A stretch of 37,046 bases of DNA from a virus. The stretch is from the IMG/VR virus record IMGVR_UViG_3300008448_000275, positions 1 to 37,046 of that record. One strand, 5' to 3'. This document shows, piece by piece, positions 13,927 through 22,371 of this stretch. How positions within the stretch are numbered: position 1 is the stretch's first letter; each line of letters starts with the position of its first letter. The position numbers and the translations under genes were made by a program. The notes under the pieces are model-generated. The model saw nothing but the letters and a program-made list of their open reading frames with translations, made no database searches and was not told the origin of the DNA.

Positions 13927-15661
13927 CCGCCAACACGGAACCAGTTGCAAGCAATGCCGCCAGTTTGTTGCGGTCAATTTGTGGAACGTTTTTTGCGCCA
14001 ATAGCCTGCGTCAGCTTGTTAGAAACTGCGCCGCCAGCTCTTGAAACTCCACGGCTTGCAGAGCCTAGGCCGTAGGCCAATTCACCAATCAAACGAGGGG
14101 ATGCAAACGGGAGTGCCGCTAAAGTAGTGCCGCCCGTAGGAATTGCCGCCATCAATGCGCCGCCACTTGTAGCGGCTTGCAATCCCCTGGGTGTCCAAGA
14201 GGACATAGCCTGACCCGCTACGGCTGGCAGGATGTCTGCGCCGTTATCTTCCAAAGTTTTTGCCAAGCCCAAGCGGTTGCCAAAGTTGGTATTTACGTTG
14301 TTGCGCATCAGGCTTTGCAGCTTGCGCATGGACGTATCAGCCGCCGCCTTGTTACCCAAAGACAGGGCGCGTTCAACCTCTGCCAGCGTTTCACTGGCTT
14401 GGCTGTAATCCTTCATCACCTTTGAGTACGTCGGAGCTTGCGCAGTAATTTCACCCTTTACGGCGTTGTAAGCACTGTCCGCAGCTTTACGCGCAGCCGT
14501 GCCAAATTCCGTAGTGTCTCGAATGTCGCTGATTGCCTGCTTCAGAGCGTCCAAACCTTCGGGAGTGTGAAACTCTGCGGGGTCTAGGCCCTTCCATTGA
14601 TTAACCAAGCCGGAGATTTCATCCACTACGCCTGCCGAGTTCTTGTTAATCACTTGGCCTTTGTAGTTGCCCATTGATTGCAAAGACGCAACAGCCTTGT
14701 CAATAGGCGCAAAGTCAATAATCGTTTTGTCAGAGGTTACGCCAGCCATGCCAGCCTTGTACTGGTCTGATCGAACCTTGCGCATCTCACCAAGAGCAGC
14801 CTTGGCGCTATCCAATACATCAGTCATCGGAACATTGCCGCGCATGTTGTCCAAGAATGTAGACGCGCCATCTTTACCGGCTTTGTAAGCAGTACGCACG
14901 GACTCTGCACCGGCTCCGGTAGTAACTCCCAATGTGTTTTTGGCTGCACCTGAACTAACATCCCTTATCAGTTTTCCCGTAGCGCCTGCCACCTTCACCG
15001 CCACCGGCAAAGCGCCGCCAATCAGTGCGCCAGTACCGGCATCGCGAGGGTCAACCATGCCAGCAGAAACCGCGCCATTAACAGCACCACCACCAACACG
15101 AAGCGCCGCATTAGTTAGGGCGTTCTGAGTAGCACCAGAGCCAAGAGACAAGCCGCCGCTTTGAATGGCTGGAGCCGCCTTGGTCATCAGATTTGCAACC
15201 GCTGGAGCAGCCTTCGCCACCATCGGGGCCGCACGAACCAGACCATTCGCCACCGCACCACCAGCACCCGCAGTGCCTGCAATCTCGCCTGTCAGCTTAC
15301 CGCCCTTGTACATCAGGGAATCGGTTTCTGCGCCCAACGAAGAAAGGCCAGCGTCCATCCCTGCGCGACGGTCTTGCCCGACAACATCAAAGCCGCCAAT
15401 GGTTACGGGCTTGCCACCATTCAACGCACGGGCCGCAGCATCAACCGGAGCAAGCAAAGTCGCACCGATAGAGCCAGCGCCGCGCACCAAGCCCGCCGCA
15501 AGGTTTCCAGCGCCTTGCTTAATACTTTGGCTGGTTGTGGGAGGAGGATTGAGCTGGCTTGTGTCATACCCATTGCGCTCAAGTCGAGCAACCAAGTCGG
15601 CTTTTGTGATGTTGTCCGGCACTCCCTGAATAACCGTGCCGTCAGGTAGTTTGACGTCCAT
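13913..15661 (-). CDS. DNA ejection (injection) protein, P22 gp16-like by position
   Basis: The 582-residue protein begins with a short DGTVIQGVPDNITKADL-type domain that is common in phage ejection proteins. Gly/Ala-rich amphipathic segments follow (about 45-250, such as GAGNLAAGLVRGAGSIGATL), then a long helical part to about 480. P22 gp16 (609 aa) forms part of the injected tunnel with gp7 and gp20. This gene is last of three genes in that order (7-20-16), and its length fits. Sequence similarity to gp16 itself is not obvious to me, so the assignment rests on order, length and composition. Confidence 0.72.
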   Translation of the reverse strand: MDVKLPDGTVIQGVPDNITKADLVARLERNGYDTSQLNPPPTTSQSIKQGAGNLAAGLVRGAGSIGATLLAPVDAAARALNGGKPVTIGGFDVVGQDRRAGMDAGLSSLGAETDSLMYKGGKLTGEIAGTAGAGGAVANGLVRAAPMVAKAAPAVANLMTKAAPAIQSGGLSLGSGATQNALTNAALRVGGGAVNGAVSAGMVDPRDAGTGALIGGALPVAVKVAGATGKLIRDVSSGAAKNTLGVTTGAGAESVRTAYKAGKDGASTFLDNMRGNVPMTDVLDSAKAALGEMRKVRSDQYKAGMAGVTSDKTIIDFAPIDKAVASLQSMGNYKGQVINKNSAGVVDEISGLVNQWKGLDPAEFHTPEGLDALKQAISDIRDTTEFGTAARKAADSAYNAVKGEITAQAPTYSKVMKDYSQASETLAEVERALSLGNKAAADTSMRKLQSLMRNNVNTNFGNRLGLAKTLEDNGADILPAVAGQAMSSWTPRGLQAATSGGALMAAIPTGGTTLAALPFASPRLIGELAYGLGSASRGVSRAGGAVSNKLTQAIGAKNVPQIDRNKLAALLATGSVLAANQK

Positions 15662-17013
15662 TATTTCAAATCTCCAAAGTTCACTGTTTTGCCACCAGAC
15701 CCGCCAGCCTTGCCGCCGTTAAGGGCTGCGGGTTGGTTTTGATAACCATCCACATTCAAAGGCTCTTGGTTGTAGTTGGCGCGGATACCGTCTACATCCA
15801 TCTTGCGGAGCTGCACCGCCCGATCATTCAAGCGCTTGATTTCACCCAAACGCTGCTTAACCAAAGCCGTGTCGTTGATGTTCTGAAATAGCTCATTCCA
15901 TGCGCGCTGGGCGTCACCATCGGTCTGCACACCCTTATTGAGTCGCAGGGAGTCGTTCCGCAATTTCTCAAGGTTGGTGCGGAAGGAGGCCATATTCCGG
16001 CTTTCTTCGGTACTCATGCCCACTGCGTTACGGGCGCTGCTGATTGCGTTGCTCACGGGGCCAAACGAAAGTTTTTTTTCTGCGATTTGCGACTCAATAG
16101 CGCCAAGGTCGGCATTGATTGCGCTTGCCGTGCCGATTGCATCAAGGCTCTCTTGCTGCATCTTCAGGGCAGTCGCTGGCATAGGCTTTGGGTTTACCCG
16201 CTGGTCTGCGGTTCTCGCCGCCCGTGCGCCCGTCATGTTCTGTCCGCGCATCTGTACGCCGCGATTCTTTGCACCTTCTGAGCGTGTGCGCTCATCCGTC
16301 ATCACGGCTTCAGGGCTGGCCTGCAATTGCACCGGAGCCGCGCCGATTTGCTTGCCAAATGTCGGGCTGTTCGGGTTGTTGTCTACGAAATACTTTTGCT
16401 GGCCGGTGTTTACTTCGGTCGGCTTGGCTGTTCCCTGCTCTATCAATTGTTGCGGCGTAAGCAGGCTTCTCAGGTGCCCAAGCTGCCATTGTCCAAACTG
16501 CACCGCATCGCGGGGGATGGCTTGCGCAAGCTGGTCGCCTTGCTCTGGCGTGACCTCTCCGCTCTGAACTTTGGCTTGCAGGTCGGCTATTGCTTCGTCA
16601 GGCGTCTTGAATGTAGCCATGCGGGTAGCCGCTGCTGCGCGTTTTTCCTGCTCTAGCTTGAACTTTGCCGCCGATGTCTGAGCCTCCGCGCTGCCGGTCT
16701 GGGCTTTGTTCTTCGCAATCTCTGCCGCCGTCTTTTCAGCGCCTTGGATGCTCGCTTGAATGGCCTGCGCCTGCTTGTACAAGCCCTTAGCGTTCAGCGC
16801 TTTGGCAAGTGCGTTTTGGTCGCCTGCTGCCTCCATAGTGGCCGTGCGCAGTGTCTGGCCGTCCGCAAAGTCTTGCTGGGCCTGTTGCGCCTGCATACGA
16901 CCCGCTGCAAGCTTTAGCGCGTTGCTTTCCTCTTGGTCCATATCGGCACGGTAAGCCGCCACCGATTTAACGGGCTGTAGGTACTGTCCAAAAATCCCTG
17001 CATCTGCTGCCAT
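15661..17013 (-). CDS. DNA ejection protein, P22 gp20-like by position
   Basis: The 450-residue protein is dominated by Ala/Gln-rich coiled coil in its first half (MQAQQAQQDFADGQTL onward, residues ~30-150). It has the segment GMSTEESRNMASFRTNLEKL and ends with a Gly-rich low-complexity tail. P22 gp20 is 471 residues and likewise helical. The gene abuts the gp16-like gene (overlapping by one base) and lies after the gp7-like gene. The product is expected to leave the virion with the DNA and help cross the envelope. Confidence 0.75.
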   Translation of the reverse strand: MAADAGIFGQYLQPVKSVAAYRADMDQEESNALKLAAGRMQAQQAQQDFADGQTLRTATMEAAGDQNALAKALNAKGLYKQAQAIQASIQGAEKTAAEIAKNKAQTGSAEAQTSAAKFKLEQEKRAAAATRMATFKTPDEAIADLQAKVQSGEVTPEQGDQLAQAIPRDAVQFGQWQLGHLRSLLTPQQLIEQGTAKPTEVNTGQQKYFVDNNPNSPTFGKQIGAAPVQLQASPEAVMTDERTRSEGAKNRGVQMRGQNMTGARAARTADQRVNPKPMPATALKMQQESLDAIGTASAINADLGAIESQIAEKKLSFGPVSNAISSARNAVGMSTEESRNMASFRTNLEKLRNDSLRLNKGVQTDGDAQRAWNELFQNINDTALVKQRLGEIKRLNDRAVQLRKMDVDGIRANYNQEPLNVDGYQNQPAALNGGKAGGSGGKTVNFGDLK

Positions 17014-17652
17014 TTAGTAACCTCCGCCTGCTGTGCTTGGGGTCGCCCATTTCTGACCGACTGCCCCTAATTGGTTGATAGCGCTGCCCCAAATGTTTCC
17101 TTGGGCCATCGTTGCGGCTGCGCTTGCGTTGCCTTGGGCGGTAATCAGACCAGCATTTGCACCAGCCGCAGACGCACCAGCCGCCGCCGTGCTACCCGTA
17201 GCAGATTGACCAACGCCAGCCAGAGCAGCCAGACGGTTTAGGCGGTCTTGTTTGCGCTGATAGGCCGCGCCGTAGCCTGTAGTAGCGTAGTCCGTGCCGT
17301 AGCGTGAAGCTGCCTTCAATGCCGCGCCAGATACGCGCCCACCCGCTGCCGAGGCTTTGCGGTCTAGCGCTGTTTGACCTTGATTCAGGCCGAACTGATA
17401 GCCGGGGTCGCTCATTACTTCAGCCGCTGTCGGCTGCTTGTTCATTTCCGATTGAAGCTGCCCCAGAGCAGTGACACCCGCCGCACGATAGGGGGCATAG
17501 TCTGCGCGGGTTGTGTCGTACTGCCGAGCATTCTCAGCAACGCCTCGATCTGTTGCGCCTGCTTGTGAACTTGCCGCACCCGACGCGGAGTCGGATTGCA
17601 TGCTTGCGCCAACTAACGTCGCGCCTGCGACCGCCACTATTCCCCATGACAT
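17014..17652 (-). CDS. DNA ejection protein, P22 gp7-like by position
   Basis: The 212-residue protein starts with a short hydrophobic segment (IVAVAGATLVGASM), then a Ser/Ala/Gly-rich stretch. The middle includes DPGYQFGLNQGQTALDRKAS and GYGAAYQRKQDRLNRLAALA. The C-terminus is Ala/Gly-rich. Such DPGYxFGLxQG...A..GG.. proteins are found in many podoviruses as DNA transfer proteins. Length (P22 gp7: 229) and order support this. Directly followed by the gp20-like gene. Confidence 0.78.
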   Translation of the reverse strand: MSWGIVAVAGATLVGASMQSDSASGAASSQAGATDRGVAENARQYDTTRADYAPYRAAGVTALGQLQSEMNKQPTAAEVMSDPGYQFGLNQGQTALDRKASAAGGRVSGAALKAASRYGTDYATTGYGAAYQRKQDRLNRLAALAGVGQSATGSTAAAGASAAGANAGLITAQGNASAAATMAQGNIWGSAINQLGAVGQKWATPSTAGGGY

Positions 17653-17653
17653 A

Positions 17654-18100
17654 TCAATCCCCCTTCAGTAGGTTGCAAGCAAGCTGCTTGTTATCCGAGC
17701 CGCCCAGCAGCTCTGATGCCTTGGACTCTGTGAAAATCTCTGTGAGCTTGTCCGTGTCTCGCTCATCAGTCGGATTGGGGGCAAAGTTTGTCCACCGCGA
17801 ATCCTCGATTGCATAAACCGCGTTCTTCATTCCCGCATGGCAAGTGAACACCTCACCGGCTGCAACTTCCTTGCTGCCTTCATCCGTCATCACGCGAAGC
17901 CGCCCCATCGAAACAATCACTAGATGCTCCGTTTTGTGGACAGCACCGACCACGGTTGTGCCTGCGGGAATAGTGATTTCTCGGGCGTACAGTCCGGGCG
18001 CGAAGTAGTGCCGAACAGGGCAATCCACTTGCGGCAAACTGAGCATTGATTGCTCTAGCTTGTCTGCTTTTACTCGCAGTGATTGCTGCAAGTCAGTCAT
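17654..18100 (-). CDS. Cupin-fold protein in the tail cluster (148 aa)
   Basis: Start at the ATG 18100, next to the end of the previous gene. The central ~90 residues have cupin features: APGLYAREITIPAGTTVVGA, then HKTEHLVIVSMGRLRV, then EVAAGEVFTCHAGMKNAVYA, with an E-x-H-like element and a late His. A helical tail follows. Single-domain cupin proteins occur in podovirus late operons, where they may be virion proteins or modifying enzymes; none of this can be decided from sequence. An enzymatic role is possible, since two of the metal-ligand positions are present. Confidence 0.7.
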   Translation of the reverse strand: MTDLQQSLRVKADKLEQSMLSLPQVDCPVRHYFAPGLYAREITIPAGTTVVGAVHKTEHLVIVSMGRLRVMTDEGSKEVAAGEVFTCHAGMKNAVYAIEDSRWTNFAPNPTDERDTDKLTEIFTESKASELLGGSDNKQLACNLLKGD

Positions 18101-18432
18101 TAGCTCACCTCGCGGCCAGAAGCGCGAATGACCACCGCCGATGCTGTATCCGCTAAGACGCTGATAGAGCCGCCTACCTCTAGAGCGTGGCCGCACACCT
18201 CGGGAAAGTTGTATGTCTCACCGGCTGCAATGGTCTTGGACGCAATCGCATTGGAAGCACCAGCCGTGCCGCTTTGGGGGACTAGCTTTACAGTGACCAC
18301 CACCGCAGCCGCTGTGCCGTTGTAGCCGCTGAACTTATCAATAATGGTCTTGACGCCGCCAGCCGTGTAAACGGTGGTTTCTGCGTTGGGCGCGTACTGC
18401 GCAGTGAAGAGGGGGCGAATAGAAACGCTCAT
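18100..18432 (-). CDS. Hypothetical virion-associated protein (110 aa)
   Basis: The start at ATG 18432 overlaps the preceding stop (ATGA). The sequence is almost all beta-strand with Thr/Val/Ala alternation (AAAVVVTVKLVPQSGTAG, SISVLADTASAVVIRASGR), like a small jelly-roll or decoration domain. Such proteins appear between head-completion and ejection genes in related podoviruses. Function unknown; a structural role is inferred. Confidence 0.68.
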   Translation of the reverse strand: MSVSIRPLFTAQYAPNAETTVYTAGGVKTIIDKFSGYNGTAAAVVVTVKLVPQSGTAGASNAIASKTIAAGETYNFPEVCGHALEVGGSISVLADTASAVVIRASGREVS

Positions 18433-18815
18433 ACATTGTTCCCTTGTTGTAGTCCTTGAATCTCGCTTTGCAGGCTGTCTACTGCAGCGCGAATGGATGA
18501 AAGCTCTCCGCAAGCCTGATCGTTTTGAAACTTCGTTAGCTCATCCACTCGCGCCCGTAGCTCGTTAATCTCTGCGGCCATGCCTAGCACGGTCCACAGG
18601 TCGTAAACCGCTGATTTCGTTTCTTCTACGCCTGCATCCTCGAAGGAGGAAATAGAGGCGTCGGTAGTACTGGGGCCTGTCACACCGCCTGCGCGCTCGT
18701 TCAGCACAGACAGATAACGCGCCCATTCCATATCTATCAAAACGGGGACTTTCTGCCCGTTGACCATTGCCCACCCCAAGGGGATTCGGGCCTGTGGGCT
18801 AGTCAGTGCCCTCAT
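18429..18815 (-). CDS. Coiled-coil virion protein, candidate tail-needle analogue (128 aa)
   Basis: The N-terminal ~50 residues are compact (IPLGWAMVNGQKVPVLIDME). From about residue 80 there is a long heptad helix (INELRARVDELTKFQND, then ELSSIRAAVDSLQSEIQGL). The P22 tail needle gp26 follows gp10 and is a trimeric coiled coil, but it is longer (233 aa) and this protein has no clear similarity. Position directly after the gp10-like gene is the main argument. Overlaps both neighbours by 4 bases. Confidence 0.6.
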   Translation of the reverse strand: MRALTSPQARIPLGWAMVNGQKVPVLIDMEWARYLSVLNERAGGVTGPSTTDASISSFEDAGVEETKSAVYDLWTVLGMAAEINELRARVDELTKFQNDQACGELSSIRAAVDSLQSEIQGLQQGNNV

Positions 18816-20176
18816 GTGTCAATCACCGCGCCATGTATCGCAAACGGCACATCATCAGAGCATCGAATGCGAAACACTCGGTTGAACGAAGTGCCTAAGC
18901 CATTCCAGCGAATGCGCTGCATCCACCGGCCCACAGCACCCAGACTGCGCAGCAATTTAGGCCCGAATGTCACGCCGCCGTCATTGCTGATTTCTAGCGT
19001 CACGACGCCGCCGTAACCGGTTTTCATGGAGAGTTCCAGCCCGTAAAATCTGATGGGTTCCATCGTGGCTTGCTTCAGGTGGGGCCATGTGCGCTCACGC
19101 ACCAGCGGACGCCCTGCCAAGTTGTTGACAGACGAATCAAGCCGAACCAGCTTGCCAAACACATCACCGGCAAAGTGCTCGCCAGCAAAGGAGGTCACAA
19201 AGCCAGAGCGCAGAGGCTTCCAGCCGTTTTCCCACTCTGCGCGTTCGTGCCATTGCTGCATGGCTGCATCAAACACCCAAGTGGTTTCGAGTCCAGGTGC
19301 ATTGATGGCGACAAACTCATGGCCCTCGATCTGATACGTCCACATCGTCGCCTTGGAAATGTCGGTGCTACGCTTCAGCGCTTCCTCTACTGCCATCGTA
19401 GAAACGCGCTGGGGTTGGTTTCCCTGCGCCATGTAAACAATTCCGGTCCCGCGATCTGTCTTGCCAATCCAAAACAGCGTATCGGCGGCATTGATGGCTG
19501 CGCGTTTGCCCACGCAACCTACATCCAGCGTATAGGAGTTGTAGCGGACAAATGGAAAATCAACGTCTCCGCTGTTTATCCAAATCTCTGTCGTCAGTTC
19601 GCCAAAGAGCCACAATTGCCGGTGACTCACCCGATGGGTCACGATGTTGTCAGGCGAAGCGTCAGCACTAGAGAAATCAAGTGCATCAAATGACTTACCG
19701 TCGTCTATGCCGCTTAGGTAGAACTGATCTGTTTCTGGGTCTACGAACACAAAATATCCGTCTAGCTCTTGCACATCGTCGGAGCCGCGCCATCCTGCGG
19801 ACCTTACAAGCGTCAAAACGCCAGCCGAGAAAATGTAAAGATTGGAGCCATCCACAATAGCAAGCTGTGTGGAGTTGTGCGCCATACCGACAAATCCGGT
19901 AGCCGTGGTCAAGGAGCCGCGCTCAATAGCCACGCCAGAGGCCGAAACCTCATAGAGCTTGCTACCAGCCACAACGAACCAGCGCCCGTTAACGTTGCGT
20001 GAACCTCGGATTTCTGCATCAAGGTCGGCAATCTGTACTTCGCCCGGCGTTGCAGCCATCTGCCATGCATCACCGTCTGTTTTTTTGGGGTAGCAGTTCA
20101 CCGCAGACTGAACGCCTGCTTTCTTGTCGGCCAAGTGGTAGCTTGGACCCACGCATTGAACATAGCCCGATTTCAT
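18812..20176 (-). CDS. Packaged DNA stabilisation protein, P22 gp10-like
   Basis: The 454-residue protein matches P22 gp10 in length (472) and in its beta-propeller-like pattern. Recognisable parts are the N-terminal CYPKKTDGDAWQMAATPG and repeated VAGSKLYEVSASG-type strands. RQLWLFGELTTEIWINSGD and NGLGTSFNRVFRIRCSDD near the C-terminus also fit. In P22, gp10 forms the tail hub below gp4 and carries the tailspikes and needle. Overlaps the gp4-like gene by 4 bases. Confidence 0.85.
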   Translation of the reverse strand: MKSGYVQCVGPSYHLADKKAGVQSAVNCYPKKTDGDAWQMAATPGEVQIADLDAEIRGSRNVNGRWFVVAGSKLYEVSASGVAIERGSLTTATGFVGMAHNSTQLAIVDGSNLYIFSAGVLTLVRSAGWRGSDDVQELDGYFVFVDPETDQFYLSGIDDGKSFDALDFSSADASPDNIVTHRVSHRQLWLFGELTTEIWINSGDVDFPFVRYNSYTLDVGCVGKRAAINAADTLFWIGKTDRGTGIVYMAQGNQPQRVSTMAVEEALKRSTDISKATMWTYQIEGHEFVAINAPGLETTWVFDAAMQQWHERAEWENGWKPLRSGFVTSFAGEHFAGDVFGKLVRLDSSVNNLAGRPLVRERTWPHLKQATMEPIRFYGLELSMKTGYGGVVTLEISNDGGVTFGPKLLRSLGAVGRWMQRIRWNGLGTSFNRVFRIRCSDDVPFAIHGAVIDT

Positions 20177-20823
20177 CCGAAGAACCCTGCGGGGCCAGAG
20201 CAGCCGCTGCGAGTGAATGAATCGACATTCACGATGGCGGGTTTGTACTGGCTGATGTTGCCCATCAATGCGCGCTCTGCCCTGTCTAGCTCGACGGGGA
20301 TGCGCCCAATCACTACAGGGGCGATACGCACCGCCAGAGCAGCACCCAGCGCGGACTTGTAGCCTGCGGGGGCGTAATACTCGGTTGACTCATCGACAAA
20401 CGTAGCCACGGTGCCGCGAGTCTGAATTTTGATCGTTTGGCCGCTAGGTACAGGCCAGAGAAAAACCTTGTCTGCGCCATCCTGCGCCCACACTTCAGGC
20501 CGTCCTGTCGTGTTGGGTGCGTACAGTTCGTTGAACTGCTGCATGGTGATAGGGTCCATTGGGATGTTGTCGGCCGTAGCGCTCACAATCTCCGCGCCCA
20601 CCGGCACAGAGGCCCAGGCACCCGCGCCCAAAGTGATATGGCCGCTTTGTGGGTTGCTGGTCAGGGTACTCAGGAACAAATGAACGCTTTTTCCTGCGAG
20701 TTCATCCACCAGCAGATTCAAGCGCCGCATACCTAGCGCCACATCATCAGCGCTCAGGACTTCGCCGGGGCTGAGGCGGTTGCAACGCTCAAAGGCGTCG
20801 TTGATGATCTCGATGGCTTTCAT
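20173..20823 (-). CDS. Head-completion / tail accessory factor, P22 gp4-like
   Basis: The 216-residue protein starts MKAIEIINDAFERCNRLSPGE, followed by RRLNLLVDELAGKSVHLF. It also has PMDPITMQQFNELYAPNTTG and YAPAGYKSALGAALAVRIAP, which together make the gp4 helical bundle pattern. In P22 gp4 (166 aa) binds the portal and closes the filled head. The extra ~50 residues here are mainly in the middle beta-containing part. It lies directly before gp10, as in P22. Confidence 0.85.
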   Translation of the reverse strand: MKAIEIINDAFERCNRLSPGEVLSADDVALGMRRLNLLVDELAGKSVHLFLSTLTSNPQSGHITLGAGAWASVPVGAEIVSATADNIPMDPITMQQFNELYAPNTTGRPEVWAQDGADKVFLWPVPSGQTIKIQTRGTVATFVDESTEYYAPAGYKSALGAALAVRIAPVVIGRIPVELDRAERALMGNISQYKPAIVNVDSFTRSGCSGPAGFFG

Positions 20824-21045
20824 TTATGCCTTGTCGATTTCGCTTTGCAGTCGTGCAGCCGACCAGCGTTTATCAACCTTGATGCCTTTGGACTCAGCCA
20901 GGGCAACCAGATCAACTTCTTCGGCTTCACCCTCAACGATGGGGGTTAGCGATGCGTGGGGGTGCTTGTCGTGCTCTTCCTTGCTGTCCACCACAAAAGA
21001 ACCGTCTTTCGTGAAAAGCCAGCGGGGGTATTCTTGGTATTCCAT
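20824..21045 (-). CDS. Small protein with SAP/HeH-like C-terminus (73 aa)
   Basis: The N-terminus is YPRWLFTKDGSFVVDSKEE; the C-terminal ~30 residues (VDLVALAESKGIKVDKRW, then SAARLQSEIDKA) fit a small HeH or SAP-like helical motif seen in short phage head-region proteins. It lies between coat and gp4, separated from coat by an intrinsic terminator, so it may be made at lower level than coat. Exact role unknown. Confidence 0.7.
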   Translation of the reverse strand: MEYQEYPRWLFTKDGSFVVDSKEEHDKHPHASLTPIVEGEAEEVDLVALAESKGIKVDKRWSAARLQSEIDKA

Positions 21046-21058
21046 TGCTCACCTAGTT

Positions 21059-21089
21059 AAAAAAAGTGGGCCAGCCGAAACCGGCCCAC
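21059..21089 (-). terminator. Intrinsic terminator after the coat gene
   Basis: Read on the minus strand: GTGGGCC (21089-21083), a 10-base loop, GGCCCAC (21072-21066), then seven T (21065-21059). It is a textbook intrinsic terminator located 26 bases after the coat stop, inside the late operon. It would lower expression of downstream genes relative to coat unless antiterminated. Confidence 0.88.
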
Positions 21090-21114
21090 AAGACTCACCA
21101 CCAAGGAGAAACGT

Positions 21115-22326
21115 TTACTCGGTTACACGAGCGCCGTGGTCAGGGCGGACGGTCACTTGACCATAGAGCACGTCGATACGGGTGTTTTCCACATCGGTCT
21201 GGCCGTTGCCAAAGGTCATCACGCGAATGCTGAACTCTGGGGTGCTGTAGGTGTAACCCTCGCACGATGCCAAGACTGGCAAGGGTACGAAGGCAGCAGC
21301 CACGGCGTTTTTGTGGAACGCCAAGTTTTGACGGTAGGCCGTAGAAGCTGCGCCGCTCATGGTGCAGGGTGCGCTGTTTGCAGGCGAAGCATTCACGGTG
21401 CCGATCACGCTGGAAGTGGTGGGGGTGATGGGCGGGTAAATGCCAATCGAACCAGTCGTGCCGGAGGCTGTGAAGTCAGCAGTAACCACGAAGCTGCGCA
21501 GGTTAGCCGCAGGATGGGCCGCGCCGGTAATCGGGTGAACGCTGCGAGTCGCCGCAATCGTAAACACGGTGCCCTTCAAGATCGTTTGACCCGAAGTCAA
21601 GCCGCCGATGTTCAAAGTAGAGCCGGTTTGACCTGCGCCGTTAACAGTCCAGCCGGTAGCCGTGCCGTTGGTGTGAACTGGCAGAGATTGGTTCTCAAAG
21701 AACTTGAATCCCTGTGTGTCACCCATTGCGCCGGTGGTGTACTGGTCGCCCACATCAGGACGGAACAGAGCGCGGTCAGCAGCCACCATCGAAGAGTTAA
21801 CGTCGCTGGAAACCAAGGACACGCGGTCGCCCATCGGAGCCATGAAGCGGTTCAAAGCACCCCGAGCCGTGGCGAATGGAGCCACAGTGGAAGGTATGGT
21901 GCCGGGAGTGCCGTAGACGTTAGCAAACGTGGAATAGGCGGTTGCCATCATGTCGGCTTCGACAGTAGACACCAGCGATTGCACCGCAGGACGCAGCCAA
22001 GTTTCGCGGAAGTCTGCAACGTCCATAACCTTCTGCACAGCGGTAAAGGTAACGGGAACGTGGCGTTGCTTGTCAACGGTCAGAGATACGGATGTCTCCA
22101 CGTTGTCAGGAGCCGCGCCGCCGCCTGCGAAGTTGCTACCGGAGTAGGTAACAGGCACAGGAGGGATTTTGATCTTGACGGTAGAACCGGACTTGTAGCC
22201 GGCTGTTTCCTTGCCCACATCGACTTCACGGTTGCGGTTCAGGTTCTTGATGAAGTTGCCTTCTTCCATGAAGATTTTTGCAGCTTCGCGGGCCACCATT
22301 TGGTGGGTAAGGGTCGTATTTGCCAT
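21115..22326 (-). CDS. Major capsid (coat) protein, P22 gp5-like
   Basis: The 403-residue protein begins MANTTLTHQMVAREAAKIFM and contains GSTVKIKIPPVPVTYSG, TWLRPAVQSLVSTVEADMM and LVSSDVNSSMVAADRALF. These are characteristic of P22-type HK97-fold coats. A segment of about 110 residues (roughly 240-350: TLNIGGLTSGQTILKGTVF through GTTGSIGIYPPI) corresponds to the inserted I-domain region. GGAG lies eight bases before the ATG. It follows the scaffold gene and is followed by a terminator. Confidence 0.92.
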   Translation of the reverse strand: MANTTLTHQMVAREAAKIFMEEGNFIKNLNRNREVDVGKETAGYKSGSTVKIKIPPVPVTYSGSNFAGGGAAPDNVETSVSLTVDKQRHVPVTFTAVQKVMDVADFRETWLRPAVQSLVSTVEADMMATAYSTFANVYGTPGTIPSTVAPFATARGALNRFMAPMGDRVSLVSSDVNSSMVAADRALFRPDVGDQYTTGAMGDTQGFKFFENQSLPVHTNGTATGWTVNGAGQTGSTLNIGGLTSGQTILKGTVFTIAATRSVHPITGAAHPAANLRSFVVTADFTASGTTGSIGIYPPITPTTSSVIGTVNASPANSAPCTMSGAASTAYRQNLAFHKNAVAAAFVPLPVLASCEGYTYSTPEFSIRVMTFGNGQTDVENTRIDVLYGQVTVRPDHGARVTE

Positions 22327-22371
22327 GTTTTAGCTCCAGCGTCTCTCGACGTTTAAAAGTGTTTAAAAAAT

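Noticed and set aside
21136-22356. 406-codon open frame on the plus strand opposite the coat gene
   Set aside because: It mirrors the coat gene codon pattern, has a Ser/His/Arg-rich composition without domains, and no ribosome site; it is an antisense shadow.
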